Origin: Candidatus Howiella intestinavium | GTDB taxonomy: Bacteria; Bacillota; Clostridia; Oscillospirales; Acutalibacteraceae | Assembly: GCA_904420585.1 (NCBI GenBank) | Contig: CAJFVX010000002.1 | Location: 1 to 61,215 of the forward strand | DNA: 61,215 nt | Reading direction: 5' to 3' | Shown: positions 25,880-35,690 of the stretch, piece by piece | How the letters are laid out: each line of letters begins with the position of its first letter | Numbering within the stretch: position 1 is the stretch's first letter | The notes under the pieces: model-generated | Told to the model about the DNA's origin: nothing | The model's input: only the letters and a program-made list of their open reading frames with translations | The model's database searches: none | Translations under genes and position numbers: made by a program

Positions 25880-27608
25880 GGGAAACCTCCTTTCCGTCCG
25901 ACTGGGACAGGGCGATTTCCCGGTAGGCCGGGCAGCTTTCCATCAACTGGGCATGGCTGCCAAGGCCGGCCACGGCCCCGTCCTCCAGCACCAGGATTTG
26001 ATGGCAGTTCTGCACCGCCCAGACCCGCTGGGATATGATGACGGTGGTCATGCCCTTACAGTCCCGCCGGAGGGCCTGCCGCAGGGCGGCGTCGGTGGCG
26101 TAGTCCAGGGCCGAGGCGGCGTCGTCCAGGATGAGGACGGCCGGCTGCTTGACCAGCGCCCGGGCGATGGCCAGCCGCTGCCGCTGGCCCCCCGAGAAAT
26201 TGGCGCCCCCCTTGCGCACCGGGGCGTTGAAGTCTTCGGGCAGCCGGTCGATAAAAGCATAGGCCTGGGCGGTTTTGGCCGCCGATTCCAGCAGGTTTTC
26301 CGGCGCGTCGGGGGCTCCCAGGCGCAGGTTGTCGGCCACCGTGCCGGCGAAAAGCTCCACCCGCTGGGGCACAAGGCCGATGCGCCCCCGCAGGTCGGCG
26401 GCGCCGTAGTCCTCCACCGGCCGGCCCTCCACCAGCACCTGGCCGGCAGTGGGGGTATAAAACCGCCCTATGAGGGCCGCCAGGGTGGATTTGCCCGCCC
26501 CCGTGGCCCCGATAATCCCCAGGGTCTCCCCGGCCGGCAGGGTGAAGGAGATGTGGGACAGGGCCTCCTCCCCGCCGCCGGGATAGGCGAAGGATACGTC
26601 TTTAAACTCCACCGCCGGGGCGGGGATGCGGTTGGCCGGGCCGCCGGCCTCCTTCTCGGAGGGGTCGTCCTCCAGGGCGAAAATCTCGCTGACCCGCCGC
26701 AGAGAGGCGAAGGCCCGGGTGAAGAGCACCACCAGATTGGCCACCACAATCAGCACCGACAGCATCTGGGTCACATAGCTGATAAAGGCCAGAATCTGTC
26801 CCTGGCTCAAATCGCCGGCGTCCACCCGGATGCCGCCGAACCAGATGATGGCGATGATGGAAAAGTTCATAATCAGGTTGGTCACCGGATTTAAAAGGGT
26901 GGAAACCCGGCCCACGGCCAGGGTGCGGTCCAGCAGTTCCCGGTTGCGGCCGGCGAACCGCTCCTTCTCGGCGTCCTCCCGGGCGAAGGCCCGGATGACC
27001 CGCACCCCCGACAGGTTCTCCCGCAGGGTATCGCTCATGTCGTCCAGCCCCTCCTGCACCTTCGTATACATGGGGGAGGACTTGCGCATGACCAAAAACA
27101 GGGCGGCGGCGAAAAGGGGCAGGGCGCAGACCACCACCAGCCCCAGCTTCCAGTCGATGAGCAGGGTGGCCACCACGCTGCCGATGCAGATAAAGGGCGC
27201 CCGGATGACCAGCCGGATGGTCATGGCCACGGCCGTCTGCAGCTGGGTCACGTCGTTGGTAATCCGGTTGGAGAGGGTCTGCACCCCGTACTTGTCCACC
27301 TGGGCGTAGGATAGGGACAGCACCTTTTTAAAAAGGGCGTTGCGCACGGCCGTGCCGAAGCCCTGGGAGGCCACCGAGGCGCTGTACTGACAGATGACCG
27401 CGCTGCCCAGGCCCACCGAGGCGGTCAGCAGCATCAGCCCGCCCACGGCCAGGATATACCCCGTGTCGCCGGCCGGGATGCCCTTGTCGATGATGAGGGC
27501 CATCATAATGGGCATGAAGAGTTCCAGAACGGCCTCCAGCAGCTTAAAGGCCGGCCCGATGATAAACTGCAGCCGGTAGGGTTTTAAGTATTTGGCAAGG
27601 TATCGCAA
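25872..27608 (-). CDS. ABC exporter half-transporter (degenerate ATP site)
   Basis: This 578-residue partner of the downstream half-transporter has six membrane helices followed by an ATPase. It has Walker A GATGAGKST and a canonical signature FSGGQRQRLAIARAL. Two residues depart from consensus: Walker B reads VLILDDAASALD, with Asp for the catalytic Glu, and the H-loop reads VIISQRV, with Gln for His. This is the asymmetric pattern of heterodimeric exporters with one non-hydrolytic site. The start is TTG at 27608, with GGAGGG about 11 bases upstream. A strong promoter lies at 27647-27675. Overlap with the next gene indicates translational coupling. Confidence 0.92.
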   Translation of the reverse strand: MRYLAKYLKPYRLQFIIGPAFKLLEAVLELFMPIMMALIIDKGIPAGDTGYILAVGGLMLLTASVGLGSAVICQYSASVASQGFGTAVRNALFKKVLSLSYAQVDKYGVQTLSNRITNDVTQLQTAVAMTIRLVIRAPFICIGSVVATLLIDWKLGLVVVCALPLFAAALFLVMRKSSPMYTKVQEGLDDMSDTLRENLSGVRVIRAFAREDAEKERFAGRNRELLDRTLAVGRVSTLLNPVTNLIMNFSIIAIIWFGGIRVDAGDLSQGQILAFISYVTQMLSVLIVVANLVVLFTRAFASLRRVSEIFALEDDPSEKEAGGPANRIPAPAVEFKDVSFAYPGGGEEALSHISFTLPAGETLGIIGATGAGKSTLAALIGRFYTPTAGQVLVEGRPVEDYGAADLRGRIGLVPQRVELFAGTVADNLRLGAPDAPENLLESAAKTAQAYAFIDRLPEDFNAPVRKGGANFSGGQRQRLAIARALVKQPAVLILDDAASALDYATDAALRQALRRDCKGMTTVIISQRVWAVQNCHQILVLEDGAVAGLGSHAQLMESCPAYREIALSQSDGKEVSHA

Positions 27609-27646
27609 GGATACACGCTCCCTCCATTTTCAAAGCATACGGATGT

Positions 27647-27675
27647 ATTGTAACATTTTCCCGCCGCCTTTGCAA
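27647..27675 (-). promoter_or_regulatory. Promoter of the ABC exporter pair
   Basis: On the minus strand TTGCAA (27675-27670), a 17-base spacer and TACAAT (27652-27647) form a near-consensus promoter. The bases just after the -10 box match those of the promoter at 44757-44785. Confidence 0.8.
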
Positions 27676-27699
27676 CGGGAACGAGCAGGGTTTTCCCCC

Positions 27700-27728
27700 T
27701 TGCATCCCGGCCGGCCGCAGATTATAAT
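27700..27728 (+). promoter_or_regulatory. Promoter of ybaK
   Basis: TTGCAT (27700-27705), a 17-base spacer and a perfect TATAAT (27723-27728) lie 27 bases before the start codon. Confidence 0.75.
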
Positions 27729-27754
27729 GGGAAGACGAAAGGCAGGCGGTACAA

Positions 27755-28228
27755 ATGGCGGAACTCAAGACCAACGCCGTGCGCACGCTGGACAAAAACC
27801 ATATTCCCTACCGGCTCCACGCCTATGAGCCGGGGGATTCGGTGGACGGCGTATCGGTGGCGGCCAAGCTGGGGCAGGATCCGGAGAAGGTATACAAAAC
27901 CCTTGTGACCAAGGGGAAGTCCGGAGGGCATCACGTCTTTGTCATCCCCGTGGCGGAGGAACTGGATTTGAAGAAGGCCGCCAGGGCTGCCGGGGAAAAG
28001 GCGGTGGAGATGATTCCGGTGAAGGATTTGCTGAAAACCACCGGCTACATTCGGGGCGGCTGCAGCCCGGTGGGGATGAAAAAAACCTTTCCCACCGTCA
28101 TCCACGCCGCGGCCGAGGATTTGGACGCCTTCTGCGTCAGCGCCGGCCGCATCGGGCTGCAAATCGAGGTGAAGCCCACCCAGCTGGCCGAACTCATCGG
28201 CGCCGCCTTCGAAGATATTATCCGCTGA
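27755..28228 (+). CDS. ybaK: Cys-tRNA(Pro) deacylase YbaK/EbsC
   Basis: This 157-residue trans-editing enzyme hydrolyses Cys-tRNA(Pro) and related mischarged tRNAs. The protein spans the whole YbaK fold. It includes the conserved Lys in VYKTLVTKG, the GGCSPVGMKK loop and a C-terminal helix, and its length is normal for the family. The ribosome site is weak (GGCAGG). It stands alone between a good promoter and a hairpin shared with the convergent glycosyltransferase gene. EbsC-named homologues in Firmicutes have the same activity; a cell-surface role is only historical. Confidence 0.92.
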   Translation: MAELKTNAVRTLDKNHIPYRLHAYEPGDSVDGVSVAAKLGQDPEKVYKTLVTKGKSGGHHVFVIPVAEELDLKKAARAAGEKAVEMIPVKDLLKTTGYIRGGCSPVGMKKTFPTVIHAAAEDLDAFCVSAGRIGLQIEVKPTQLAELIGAAFEDIIR

Positions 28229-28257
28229 CCCGGCGGTTGGAATACATGAGGATATAA

Positions 28258-28291
28258 GCAGGCCCCCGGCGCTGGTTCGCCGGGGGCCTGC
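28258..28291. terminator. GC-rich hairpin between convergent genes
   Basis: A perfect 14-bp stem (28258-28271 with 28278-28291) lies between ybaK and the sugar transferase. Its T-tails are weak on both sides. Confidence 0.65.
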
Positions 28292-28299
28292 TGCCATAT

Positions 28300-29667
28300 C
28301 TATTGCGTTTTCTCCTCTTCTGTCCGGGAGACGCGGTCTTCCCCCTTTTTAAAAGCTTCGCTGCTCTCCCGCATAAAGGGGATTTTCAGGGTCATAATCA
28401 GCAGCTTCAAATCCAGCAGCACCGAATACTGCTCAATATAAATCAAATCCATATTCAGCTTGTCCAGAGGGCTGGTGTTGTATTTCCCGTAAATCTGGGC
28501 GTATCCGGTGATGCCCGCCTTGACCCGGTGGCGCAGGTTGAATTCCGGGCACATTTGCACATAGGCATGGACATTTTCGGTGCGCTCGGGCCGGGGGCCC
28601 ACCAGGGACATATCCCCCTTGAGCACGTTGAAAAGCTGGGGCAGCTCGTCGATGCGCAGAGGCCGCAGGATGCGGCCGATTTTGGTAACCCGCCGGTCCC
28701 CCTGCACCGCCCGGGCTGCCCCGTCCTTTTCGGCGTCCACAGCCATGGAGCGGAATTTATAGATGTTGAATATTCGCCCATTCTGGGTCACCCGGTTCTG
28801 CTTATAGAAGACCGGCCCCCCGTCGCACAGCTTGATGCCCATGGCTGTCAGCAGCATAATGGGACTGGTTATAACCAGAATCAGCAGGGACAGGACAATA
28901 TCCATGGCCCGCTTGATAATCTGCTGCTCGGTGGTCAGGCCGCCGTTGCGGCAGACCAGCACCGGGGTGTCGAAAATATGGCTCTGGTAACAGTTGTTCA
29001 GGATAATATCGTTGACCGAGGGCAGCAGGTAAATCCGCTTGCGGGTGGCATAAGTGTACCGGAGCACCTCGTTTTTGGCCGACTTTTCCAGGTCGCCGAT
29101 GAGCACGGCCTCGTATTTGTCGATGGCCGCCTTGACCGCCTCCAGCCCCTGGCTGATGGAGATGCCCCGGTCGATAACGTACCGCTCCTTGATATTAGCC
29201 ATTTTTTGGATGATATCCCAGTCGGCCATTTCGGTGCCGAAAACAGCCAGGATATGCCGCACCCGGTAGAGACTGAAATAGATGGAATTGGAAGCGATGA
29301 CGCCGCCGGCCGCCAGCACAGTCTGCAATACCGTGGTGGAGGCTATGGGACCCGGCGGCAACAGCTGCCGGGCAATCAGGCACAAAACCATATACATGAT
29401 GAAATTGGCCATAACCAAAGACAAAAACATGCTGTAAATGGCCTCATGCACCCGCACGGTGCCGATTTTAAACCCGCTGTACAGGTGGGCAAAGAGAAAG
29501 AAAATGACGGCGTAAGCGAATACCACCAGGTAATTGCCCCGGTATTCGTAGACCGCTTCCTCGTAATAATTCTGCCAGCAGCCGATAAAGGCGCAGACCA
29601 CGGCAAAGAGCAAAAACAGCTTGCAGACAAGCATGATGCTCTTCCGGAATTTCATCAGTATACGCAT
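28300..29667 (-). CDS. Polyprenyl-phosphate sugar-1-phosphate transferase
   Basis: This 455-residue membrane enzyme would transfer a sugar-1-phosphate from UDP-sugar to undecaprenyl phosphate, starting assembly of exopolysaccharide, capsule or glycoprotein glycan. Four to five N-terminal helices lead to a nucleotide-binding-like middle domain and then the catalytic bacterial sugar transferase domain. That domain has KRAMDI at its start, KFRSM, and RIDELPQLFNVLKGDMSLVGPRPE-type residues near the active site. No other polysaccharide genes are adjacent, so the glycan is unknown. The start at 29667 has GGGAGG upstream. Confidence 0.92.
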   Translation of the reverse strand: MRILMKFRKSIMLVCKLFLLFAVVCAFIGCWQNYYEEAVYEYRGNYLVVFAYAVIFFLFAHLYSGFKIGTVRVHEAIYSMFLSLVMANFIMYMVLCLIARQLLPPGPIASTTVLQTVLAAGGVIASNSIYFSLYRVRHILAVFGTEMADWDIIQKMANIKERYVIDRGISISQGLEAVKAAIDKYEAVLIGDLEKSAKNEVLRYTYATRKRIYLLPSVNDIILNNCYQSHIFDTPVLVCRNGGLTTEQQIIKRAMDIVLSLLILVITSPIMLLTAMGIKLCDGGPVFYKQNRVTQNGRIFNIYKFRSMAVDAEKDGAARAVQGDRRVTKIGRILRPLRIDELPQLFNVLKGDMSLVGPRPERTENVHAYVQMCPEFNLRHRVKAGITGYAQIYGKYNTSPLDKLNMDLIYIEQYSVLLDLKLLIMTLKIPFMRESSEAFKKGEDRVSRTEEEKTQ

Positions 29668-29743
29668 AGATAGGACATCCTCCCGCAGGGCCTTACGCCC
29701 CTTTCAGGATTTCCCGCCGGCGGCGGGCAGAAGAACGGCGCGC

Positions 29744-30484
29744 TCAATCCCGGCCGTAGACCTTCTGGGGGGCCCGCTTGTGGGCGGTGGCGGCGTGGGC
29801 CCGCTGGATTTTGGCCACGTCCTCCGGCGTCCCCTCCCCCGTCTGCATGTACTTTTCAATGGCGACGTAGGTGACCCCCATCTCCTTCTCGTCGGTCTGC
29901 CCCTCGAACAGGCCGGCCGACGGGGCCTTTTCAATGATGCTGGCCGGCGCGCCCAGATACCGCAGGAATTCGTAGATTTCCGTGACGGTCAAATCGCCGA
30001 TGGGGTTGAAGTCGTAAGCGCCGTCCCCCCACTTGGTAAAGTAGCCCATGTAGGCCTCGTCCTTGTTGCCCGTACCGCAGACAAGAGCGCCTCGCGTCTG
30101 GGCCACCGCGTAGACCGTGGCCATCCGCAGGCGGGGGTTGATGTTGGCCTTGGCCATATTCGCTATGGCGTCCACCCCCTCGGCCTCGCCCAGGGCCGCC
30201 AGCAGGGCGTCCCTGGCGGCCGTCAAATCCACCTGGGTCACCGGGATGTCAAAGGCCCTGGCCACGGCCAGGGCGTCCTCCCGGTCGCTGTTATAATTCT
30301 GCTTGGAGCCGCAGGGCATAATAATCCCAAGCACGTTGTCGCAGGCCTTGCGGCAGAGGATGCCGGCCAGGGCGCTGTCCTTCCCGCCGCTGTTGCCGTA
30401 TACAATCCCCTTAGCCCCGCTTTCCGCAAGCAGCGCCTGAATCCAGGCCACCCGTTTTTCCAGTTCCTTTTTGTAGTCCCGCAT
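29744..30484 (-). CDS. nadE: NAD+ synthase, ammonia-dependent
   Basis: This 246-residue enzyme amidates nicotinic acid adenine dinucleotide to NAD+. The N-type ATP-pyrophosphatase loop SGGKDSA is at about residues 32-38, with GTGNKDE and the later EKAPSAGLFEGQTDE segment. It lacks the N-terminal glutaminase domain of long NadE, so it should use free ammonia. It lies 29 bases after sfsA on the same strand, and GAGGAA precedes the ATG at 30484. It is probably part of the polC-sfsA-nadE end of the housekeeping run. Confidence 0.95.
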   Translation of the reverse strand: MRDYKKELEKRVAWIQALLAESGAKGIVYGNSGGKDSALAGILCRKACDNVLGIIMPCGSKQNYNSDREDALAVARAFDIPVTQVDLTAARDALLAALGEAEGVDAIANMAKANINPRLRMATVYAVAQTRGALVCGTGNKDEAYMGYFTKWGDGAYDFNPIGDLTVTEIYEFLRYLGAPASIIEKAPSAGLFEGQTDEKEMGVTYVAIEKYMQTGEGTPEDVAKIQRAHAATAHKRAPQKVYGRD

Positions 30485-30513
30485 ATAGCATTCCTCTTTT
30501 CTAAAAATAATTT

Positions 30514-31260
30514 TTATAGCCGCACTTCCACCGGCCGCCCCAACACCAGGCTGTCGGGTTCCACCCGGCAGTCGTAGGCCGCGACGCGGACGCCGACCGC
30601 TACGGCTTCCCGCAGGGCCTCCCCAAAGGCGGGATGGGTCTCGTCGTTAGGGGCCAAATAAGCCGCCGGGGACATCTGCACCACAAACAGGACATATGCC
30701 CCGTAACCGGCCCGGGCCAGTTCGGCCAGCCGATGGATATGCTTAACCCCCCGTTGGGTGGGCGCGTCGGGGAAAAAGGCCGACCCCTCCCGCTCCAGGG
30801 TGACCCCCTTGACTTCGATAAAGCCCTGGCCGCAGCCTTCCGGCAGGGAAATCCCCACCGGCGGGGGTAAAGCAGCTCCCGGGCCGTCCGACCACTGGAT
30901 ATAAAAATCCAGCCGGGAATCCCCGCTTGGCATCTCCGGCCGGATAAGGGAGGCGGGAGCCTCCATCCCCGGCAGCAGGAGCCCTTTGGCCAGGGCCTCG
31001 GCCGCCACCCGGTTGGGGGCCTGGCTGTCCATATTGATAAGGTAAGAACCTTTCTGCACGGCTATCAAATCCCCCGGCGTCCGCCGGCCGGGATTATGCC
31101 CCAGGGCAATATACACCCGGGCTCCCGGCGTGAGGAGTTCCCGGCACCGACCGGTGTTTTTGACGTGTACCGTCATGGGGCCGGCCGCCGTGTCCACCCG
31201 GGCTATAAACCGGTTGGGCCGTTCCCGGAAAACCGCCGGGATAACCTCGGCATATTGCAT
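30514..31260 (-). CDS. sfsA: SfsA family protein (sugar fermentation stimulation)
   Basis: This 248-residue SfsA homologue was named for stimulation of maltose use in E. coli. It contains an N-terminal OB-like region (HVKNTGRCRELL) followed by a PD-(D/E)XK-like nuclease core (RLDFYIQW and FIEVKGVTL, where the D, E and K residues are placed as in that fold). A nucleic-acid role is therefore more likely than the name suggests. The start at 31260 has AAAGGGGG upstream. It lies between polC and nadE with gaps of about 30 bases. Confidence 0.93.
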   Translation of the reverse strand: MQYAEVIPAVFRERPNRFIARVDTAAGPMTVHVKNTGRCRELLTPGARVYIALGHNPGRRTPGDLIAVQKGSYLINMDSQAPNRVAAEALAKGLLLPGMEAPASLIRPEMPSGDSRLDFYIQWSDGPGAALPPPVGISLPEGCGQGFIEVKGVTLEREGSAFFPDAPTQRGVKHIHRLAELARAGYGAYVLFVVQMSPAAYLAPNDETHPAFGEALREAVAVGVRVAAYDCRVEPDSLVLGRPVEVRL

Positions 31261-31293
31261 GGCGTCCGCCCCCTTTCCTGCTTTTTACCTTTC

Positions 31294-34200
31294 TTATCCA
31301 AAAAGGCTCATCTGGTTGGAGTCGGGCAGAAAATCCAGGGCGCCCACCTCGTTGAGAGCCTCGATGACCGTCTTGGAAACCCCGGCGGCCAGCTGGAGTT
31401 CGTCCTTGGAGATAAAGTCCCCCTTTTGGGCCGCCTCCTCCAGGGCGATGGCGGCGTTCTCCCCCACCCCGGACAGGGAGCCGAAGGGCAGGCGGATTTT
31501 TCCGTCCTCCACAATATACTTGGTGGCCTTGGACTTGTACAAATCGATGGGCAGCAGTTCCACCCCTCTGGCCAGCATTTCGTTGACAATCTGCAAAATG
31601 GAATAGGTGTTATTCTCCTTGGCCGTGGCCTCCCGGCCCTTGGCCTTGATTTCGTTCATCCGCTGGAGCACCGCCGCCCGGCCCTGGAGGGCCGCCTTGG
31701 CGTCCACATCCTCTCCCCGGACGGTGAAGTAGGCGGCGTAGTATTCCACCGGCTTGTGCACCTTATACCACCCCAGCCGCAGAGTGGAAATCATATAGGC
31801 GGCGGCGTGGGCCTTGGGGAACATGTACTTTATCTTCATACAGGAATCAATGTACCATTCGGGCACGCCGTGATCCCGCATGGTCTGCTTATGCTCGTCG
31901 GTTAAAAGCTTGGGGGCCTTGCCCTTACGGACAATCTCCATAATGGAGAAGGCCGTCTTGGGGGGCACGCCCTTGTGAAGCAGATAGGTCATGATGTTAT
32001 CCCGCGTTCCGATAACGTCGGCGATGGTGCAGGTGCCCGATTTAATCAGCTCCTGGGCGTTGCCCAGCCAGACGTCGGTGCCGTGGGACAGGCCGGACAC
32101 CTGCAAAAGGTCGGAAAAAGTCTTGGGCTGGGTGTCGATGAGCATCTGCCGCACGAAGTGGGTGCCCACCTCCGGCAGGGAGAAGGTGCCGGTCAAGGAG
32201 TCGATGTCCTCCGGCTTTACCCCCAAGGCCTCGGTGGAGACAAACAGGCTGCGCACCGCCGGGTCGTTCATGGGCACCTCCATCACCGGGATGCCGGTAT
32301 ACTCCTCCAGATACTTATAGATGGTGGGCACATCATGGCCCAGAATGTCCAGCTTTAAGATGGTATCGTGGATGGAGTGGAAATCGAAGTGGGTGGTGAC
32401 CACGTCGGAATTGGGGTCGTCGGCCGGGTGCTGGATGGGGCAGAAGTCGTAAACCTCGTATTCCCGGGGCACGACTACCATGCCGCCGGGGTGCTGGCCG
32501 GTGGTCCGTTTGACCTTGGCCTTGTCCAGGGCCGAGGCCAGCCGCTCCCGCTCGGCCTTGTTCATGATAATACCCCGCTCCTCGGTGTACTTTTTCACAA
32601 AGCCGTAGGCCGTCTTCTCGGCCACGGCGGCGATGGTGCCGGCCTTGAAGACGTTTTCCGGGCCGAAAAGGGTCTCGGTGAATTTATGGGCCGAGGTCTG
32701 ATATTCGCCCGAGAAGTTTAAGTCGATATCAGGCACCTTGTCGCCGTCGAAGCCCAGGAAGGTTTCAAAGGGAATGTCGTGCCCGTCCTGGTTCATGTGG
32801 GCGCCGCATTGGGGGCAGTCCTTGGGGGGCAGGTCGAAGCCGGAGCCCACGCTGCCGTCGTCGAAAAACTCGGAATATTTGCATTTGGGGCAGACGTAAT
32901 GGGGGGCCATGGGGTTGACCTCCGAGATGCCCGCCATGGTGGCCACGAAGGAGGAGCCCACCGAACCACGGGAGCCCACCAGGTAGCCGTGGGCCTCCGA
33001 GTCGGCCACCAGCTTCTGGGCCGTAACGTACATGACCGAGAAGCCGTGCTTGATGATGGAGTTCAGTTCCTTCTCCAGCCGCTTTTCCACGATTTCGGGC
33101 AGGGGGTCGCCGTAGATTTCCTTGGCCCGGTTCCAGGTGGTGGAGCTGAGGATTTCATCCGCCCCTTCGATGGAGGGCGGATAGTTGCCCTCGGGCACGG
33201 GCAGCACGTCCCCCGAAATCATGTCGGCGATTTTGTTGGGGTTCTGGACCACCACTTCAAAGGCCCGCTCCTTGCCCAGGTAGCTGAATTCCTCCAGCAT
33301 CTGGTCGGTGGTTTTTAAATACAGGGGGGCCTGCTGGTCGGCGTCTTTAAACCCCTGGCCGGCCATGAGGATGCGGCGCAGGGCCTCGTCCTTCGGGTGC
33401 AGGAAGTGGACGTCGCCGGTGGCCACGGTCATCTTGCCCAGCTTGTCCCCCAGCTTGATGATGGTGCGGTTATAGTCCATCAGCTGCTTTTCCGACTGCA
33501 CCATGCCCTCCCGGAGCATAAACTCGTTGTTGCCCAAAGGCTGGATTTCCAAAAAGTCGTAGAAGTCGGCGATTTTTAAAAGCTCGCCCCAGGGCCGGCC
33601 GCCGGACACCGCCCGGTAGAGTTCCCCCGCCTCGCAGGCGCTGCCCACCAGCAGCCCCTCCCGGTGCTTCATCAGCACGCTTTTGGGCACCAGGGGGAAT
33701 TTATAGAAATTGTGCAGATGGGCCTCGGATACGATTTTATATAGATTCTTCAGCCCCACCATATCCTTGACCAGCAGGATTTGATGGTAGCGGGGCAGCT
33801 TCTTGATGTCCCCGCCGGCCAGGGCGCCGTTCAGGTTCTGGACGTCGGCGCAGTCCGCCCGCTCGATGGTCATATCCAGCAGCCGGTCGAAGATGGCCGC
33901 CAGGATATTCGCGTCGTCCGACGCCCGGTGGTGGTTGAAGTTTCCCAGATTCAAAGCCTTGGCCACTGTGTCCAGCTTGTGGTTCTTGCAGTCGGGCAGC
34001 AGGCTGCGGGCCATGGCCACCGTGTCGATATAGGTGGGGTCAAAGGCGTAGCCGCACCGGCCGCAGGCGGCGGTGATAAAGGAGATGTCAAAGGGGGCGT
34101 TGTGGGCCACCAGCACCGCGTCGCCGCAGAAGTCCAGGAAATTCTTGACCGCCTGGGCCTCGTCCGGCGCGTCGGCCACCATCTGGTCGGTGATGCCGGT

Positions 34201-35613
34201 CAGCTCGACGATTTTGGCCGGGATGGGCATACCGGGATTGACAAAGGTATTGAAGACCTCCCCGATTTCGCCGTTTACATACCGGACGGCGCCGATTTCG
34301 GTCAGCCGGTCGTTTGTGGCCGAAAGGCCGGTGGTCTCCACGTCGAAGACCACATAGTCCCCCTTGATGGGCATGGATTTATCTCCCACCAGGGCGGGCA
34401 CCAGGTCGTTGACAAAATAGGCCTCGCAGCCGTAGATAACCTTGAAGTCGCCGCCGGCCTTGCGGATGGCCTTGACCTCGTTCATGGCCTCGGGATAGGC
34501 CTGCACCACCCCGTGGTCGGTGATGGCGATGGCCTTATGCCCCCAGTCGTAGGCCTGCCGGATAATCTGGGAGGCCGGGCTGACCCCGTCCATGGCCGAC
34601 ATGTTGGTGTGGCAGTGGAGTTCCACCCGCTTTTCGGCAGCCTCGTCCATGGGCACATACTTGTCCACCACCGAAATATCCCGGGGATTCAGCACATAGT
34701 CCTTCTCCCACTCGTCGTTGACCAGGGCCCCCTTGACCAGCACGCAGGTGCCCGGCTTCAGGCTGTCCAGGGCCGGGAGTTTGGCGTTCTCCACGTACAT
34801 TTTGATGAGGAAAGAGCCGGTGTAGTCGGTGATGATGATGTTCACCCGGTGCTTGTTGCCGGCCTTGGTGGGGGTCTTTTCGTTGGAAAAGACCTCCCCC
34901 CATACGATAACGTCCCCGAAATCCGGGTTGACATCCTTCATGGGGGTGGGGCGGCCCTTGATGGGACGGCCCCAGACCGGCTGGGCGCTGTCCAGGAATA
35001 TGGGCAGGCCGTCGGCCGGCTTGCGGCTGCGTTTTTTTGTCTTGGGGCCGTCGTAGGCCGGCGCTTCGGCCCCCTTTGGGGCTCCGGGAGCCGGCCGGGG
35101 GGCGGCAGGCGCCTGCGGCGGGGCCTTTATCTCCACCTCGTCCAGCTGCCCGTCAAAGGCCAGGGTGATGTCCAAACCAAATTGCTTTTTCACCACCCGC
35201 TTGAGCCGCGCCTCAAAGTCGGTGGACTGGATGGAGGCGAGGCCGCCGTACTTTAGGGTGATGGTCAGCTGCCCGTCCTCATATGTATAATCCGCACCGT
35301 TGAAAAAGCCGTTGAGCACGGCGTTCTGCAGCCGGATTTCCTCCACCAGCCCGGCGCAGTAACCGGTGGTGAAGCTGTCGGCCGGGAAGCTGGGTTCCAG
35401 TTTGCAGGACAAAAGATGCAGCGCACCCCGGATTTCCGCCGCCGCCGTATCCAGCCGCTCCTTCTCCACCCCGTGGGGGAAGGCCACGGCCGCCGACAGG
35501 GTCCGCCCCTCCTTCTCCACCGTGAAGGCGGTGACCTGCCCGTCCCCCATCGCCGCGGCCGTCTCTTCGCTTACAAAGCCGCCAAACAAATCTCCAAACA
35601 ATGCCGTTGCCAT
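31294..35613 (-). CDS. polC: DNA polymerase III alpha subunit, PolC type
   Basis: This 1439-residue replicative polymerase carries its own proofreading. An N-terminal region and an OB domain (about residues 215-320) are followed by a PHP domain (RVELHCHTNMSAMDG). A DEDD exonuclease (FDVETTGL near residue 425) is inserted in the PHP domain. Next comes the polymerase core, with a four-Cys zinc element (CPKC and CPQC near 910-940) and palm motifs including DIDLNFSGE. PolC is characteristic of low-GC-lineage Gram-positive bacteria, even though this genome is GC-rich. The gene lies 77 bases after ispG, and GGTGGAAGA precedes the start. Confidence 0.97.
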   Translation of the reverse strand: MATALFGDLFGGFVSEETAAAMGDGQVTAFTVEKEGRTLSAAVAFPHGVEKERLDTAAAEIRGALHLLSCKLEPSFPADSFTTGYCAGLVEEIRLQNAVLNGFFNGADYTYEDGQLTITLKYGGLASIQSTDFEARLKRVVKKQFGLDITLAFDGQLDEVEIKAPPQAPAAPRPAPGAPKGAEAPAYDGPKTKKRSRKPADGLPIFLDSAQPVWGRPIKGRPTPMKDVNPDFGDVIVWGEVFSNEKTPTKAGNKHRVNIIITDYTGSFLIKMYVENAKLPALDSLKPGTCVLVKGALVNDEWEKDYVLNPRDISVVDKYVPMDEAAEKRVELHCHTNMSAMDGVSPASQIIRQAYDWGHKAIAITDHGVVQAYPEAMNEVKAIRKAGGDFKVIYGCEAYFVNDLVPALVGDKSMPIKGDYVVFDVETTGLSATNDRLTEIGAVRYVNGEIGEVFNTFVNPGMPIPAKIVELTGITDQMVADAPDEAQAVKNFLDFCGDAVLVAHNAPFDISFITAACGRCGYAFDPTYIDTVAMARSLLPDCKNHKLDTVAKALNLGNFNHHRASDDANILAAIFDRLLDMTIERADCADVQNLNGALAGGDIKKLPRYHQILLVKDMVGLKNLYKIVSEAHLHNFYKFPLVPKSVLMKHREGLLVGSACEAGELYRAVSGGRPWGELLKIADFYDFLEIQPLGNNEFMLREGMVQSEKQLMDYNRTIIKLGDKLGKMTVATGDVHFLHPKDEALRRILMAGQGFKDADQQAPLYLKTTDQMLEEFSYLGKERAFEVVVQNPNKIADMISGDVLPVPEGNYPPSIEGADEILSSTTWNRAKEIYGDPLPEIVEKRLEKELNSIIKHGFSVMYVTAQKLVADSEAHGYLVGSRGSVGSSFVATMAGISEVNPMAPHYVCPKCKYSEFFDDGSVGSGFDLPPKDCPQCGAHMNQDGHDIPFETFLGFDGDKVPDIDLNFSGEYQTSAHKFTETLFGPENVFKAGTIAAVAEKTAYGFVKKYTEERGIIMNKAERERLASALDKAKVKRTTGQHPGGMVVVPREYEVYDFCPIQHPADDPNSDVVTTHFDFHSIHDTILKLDILGHDVPTIYKYLEEYTGIPVMEVPMNDPAVRSLFVSTEALGVKPEDIDSLTGTFSLPEVGTHFVRQMLIDTQPKTFSDLLQVSGLSHGTDVWLGNAQELIKSGTCTIADVIGTRDNIMTYLLHKGVPPKTAFSIMEIVRKGKAPKLLTDEHKQTMRDHGVPEWYIDSCMKIKYMFPKAHAAAYMISTLRLGWYKVHKPVEYYAAYFTVRGEDVDAKAALQGRAAVLQRMNEIKAKGREATAKENNTYSILQIVNEMLARGVELLPIDLYKSKATKYIVEDGKIRLPFGSLSGVGENAAIALEEAAQKGDFISKDELQLAAGVSKTVIEALNEVGALDFLPDSNQMSLFG

Positions 35614-35690
35614 TCTTCCACCCGTTTTTCCCTTTCCCAGTCCATGGATTTTATCGCAGGAACCGCCGGCAGCATCCCCGCCGGCGGCCG

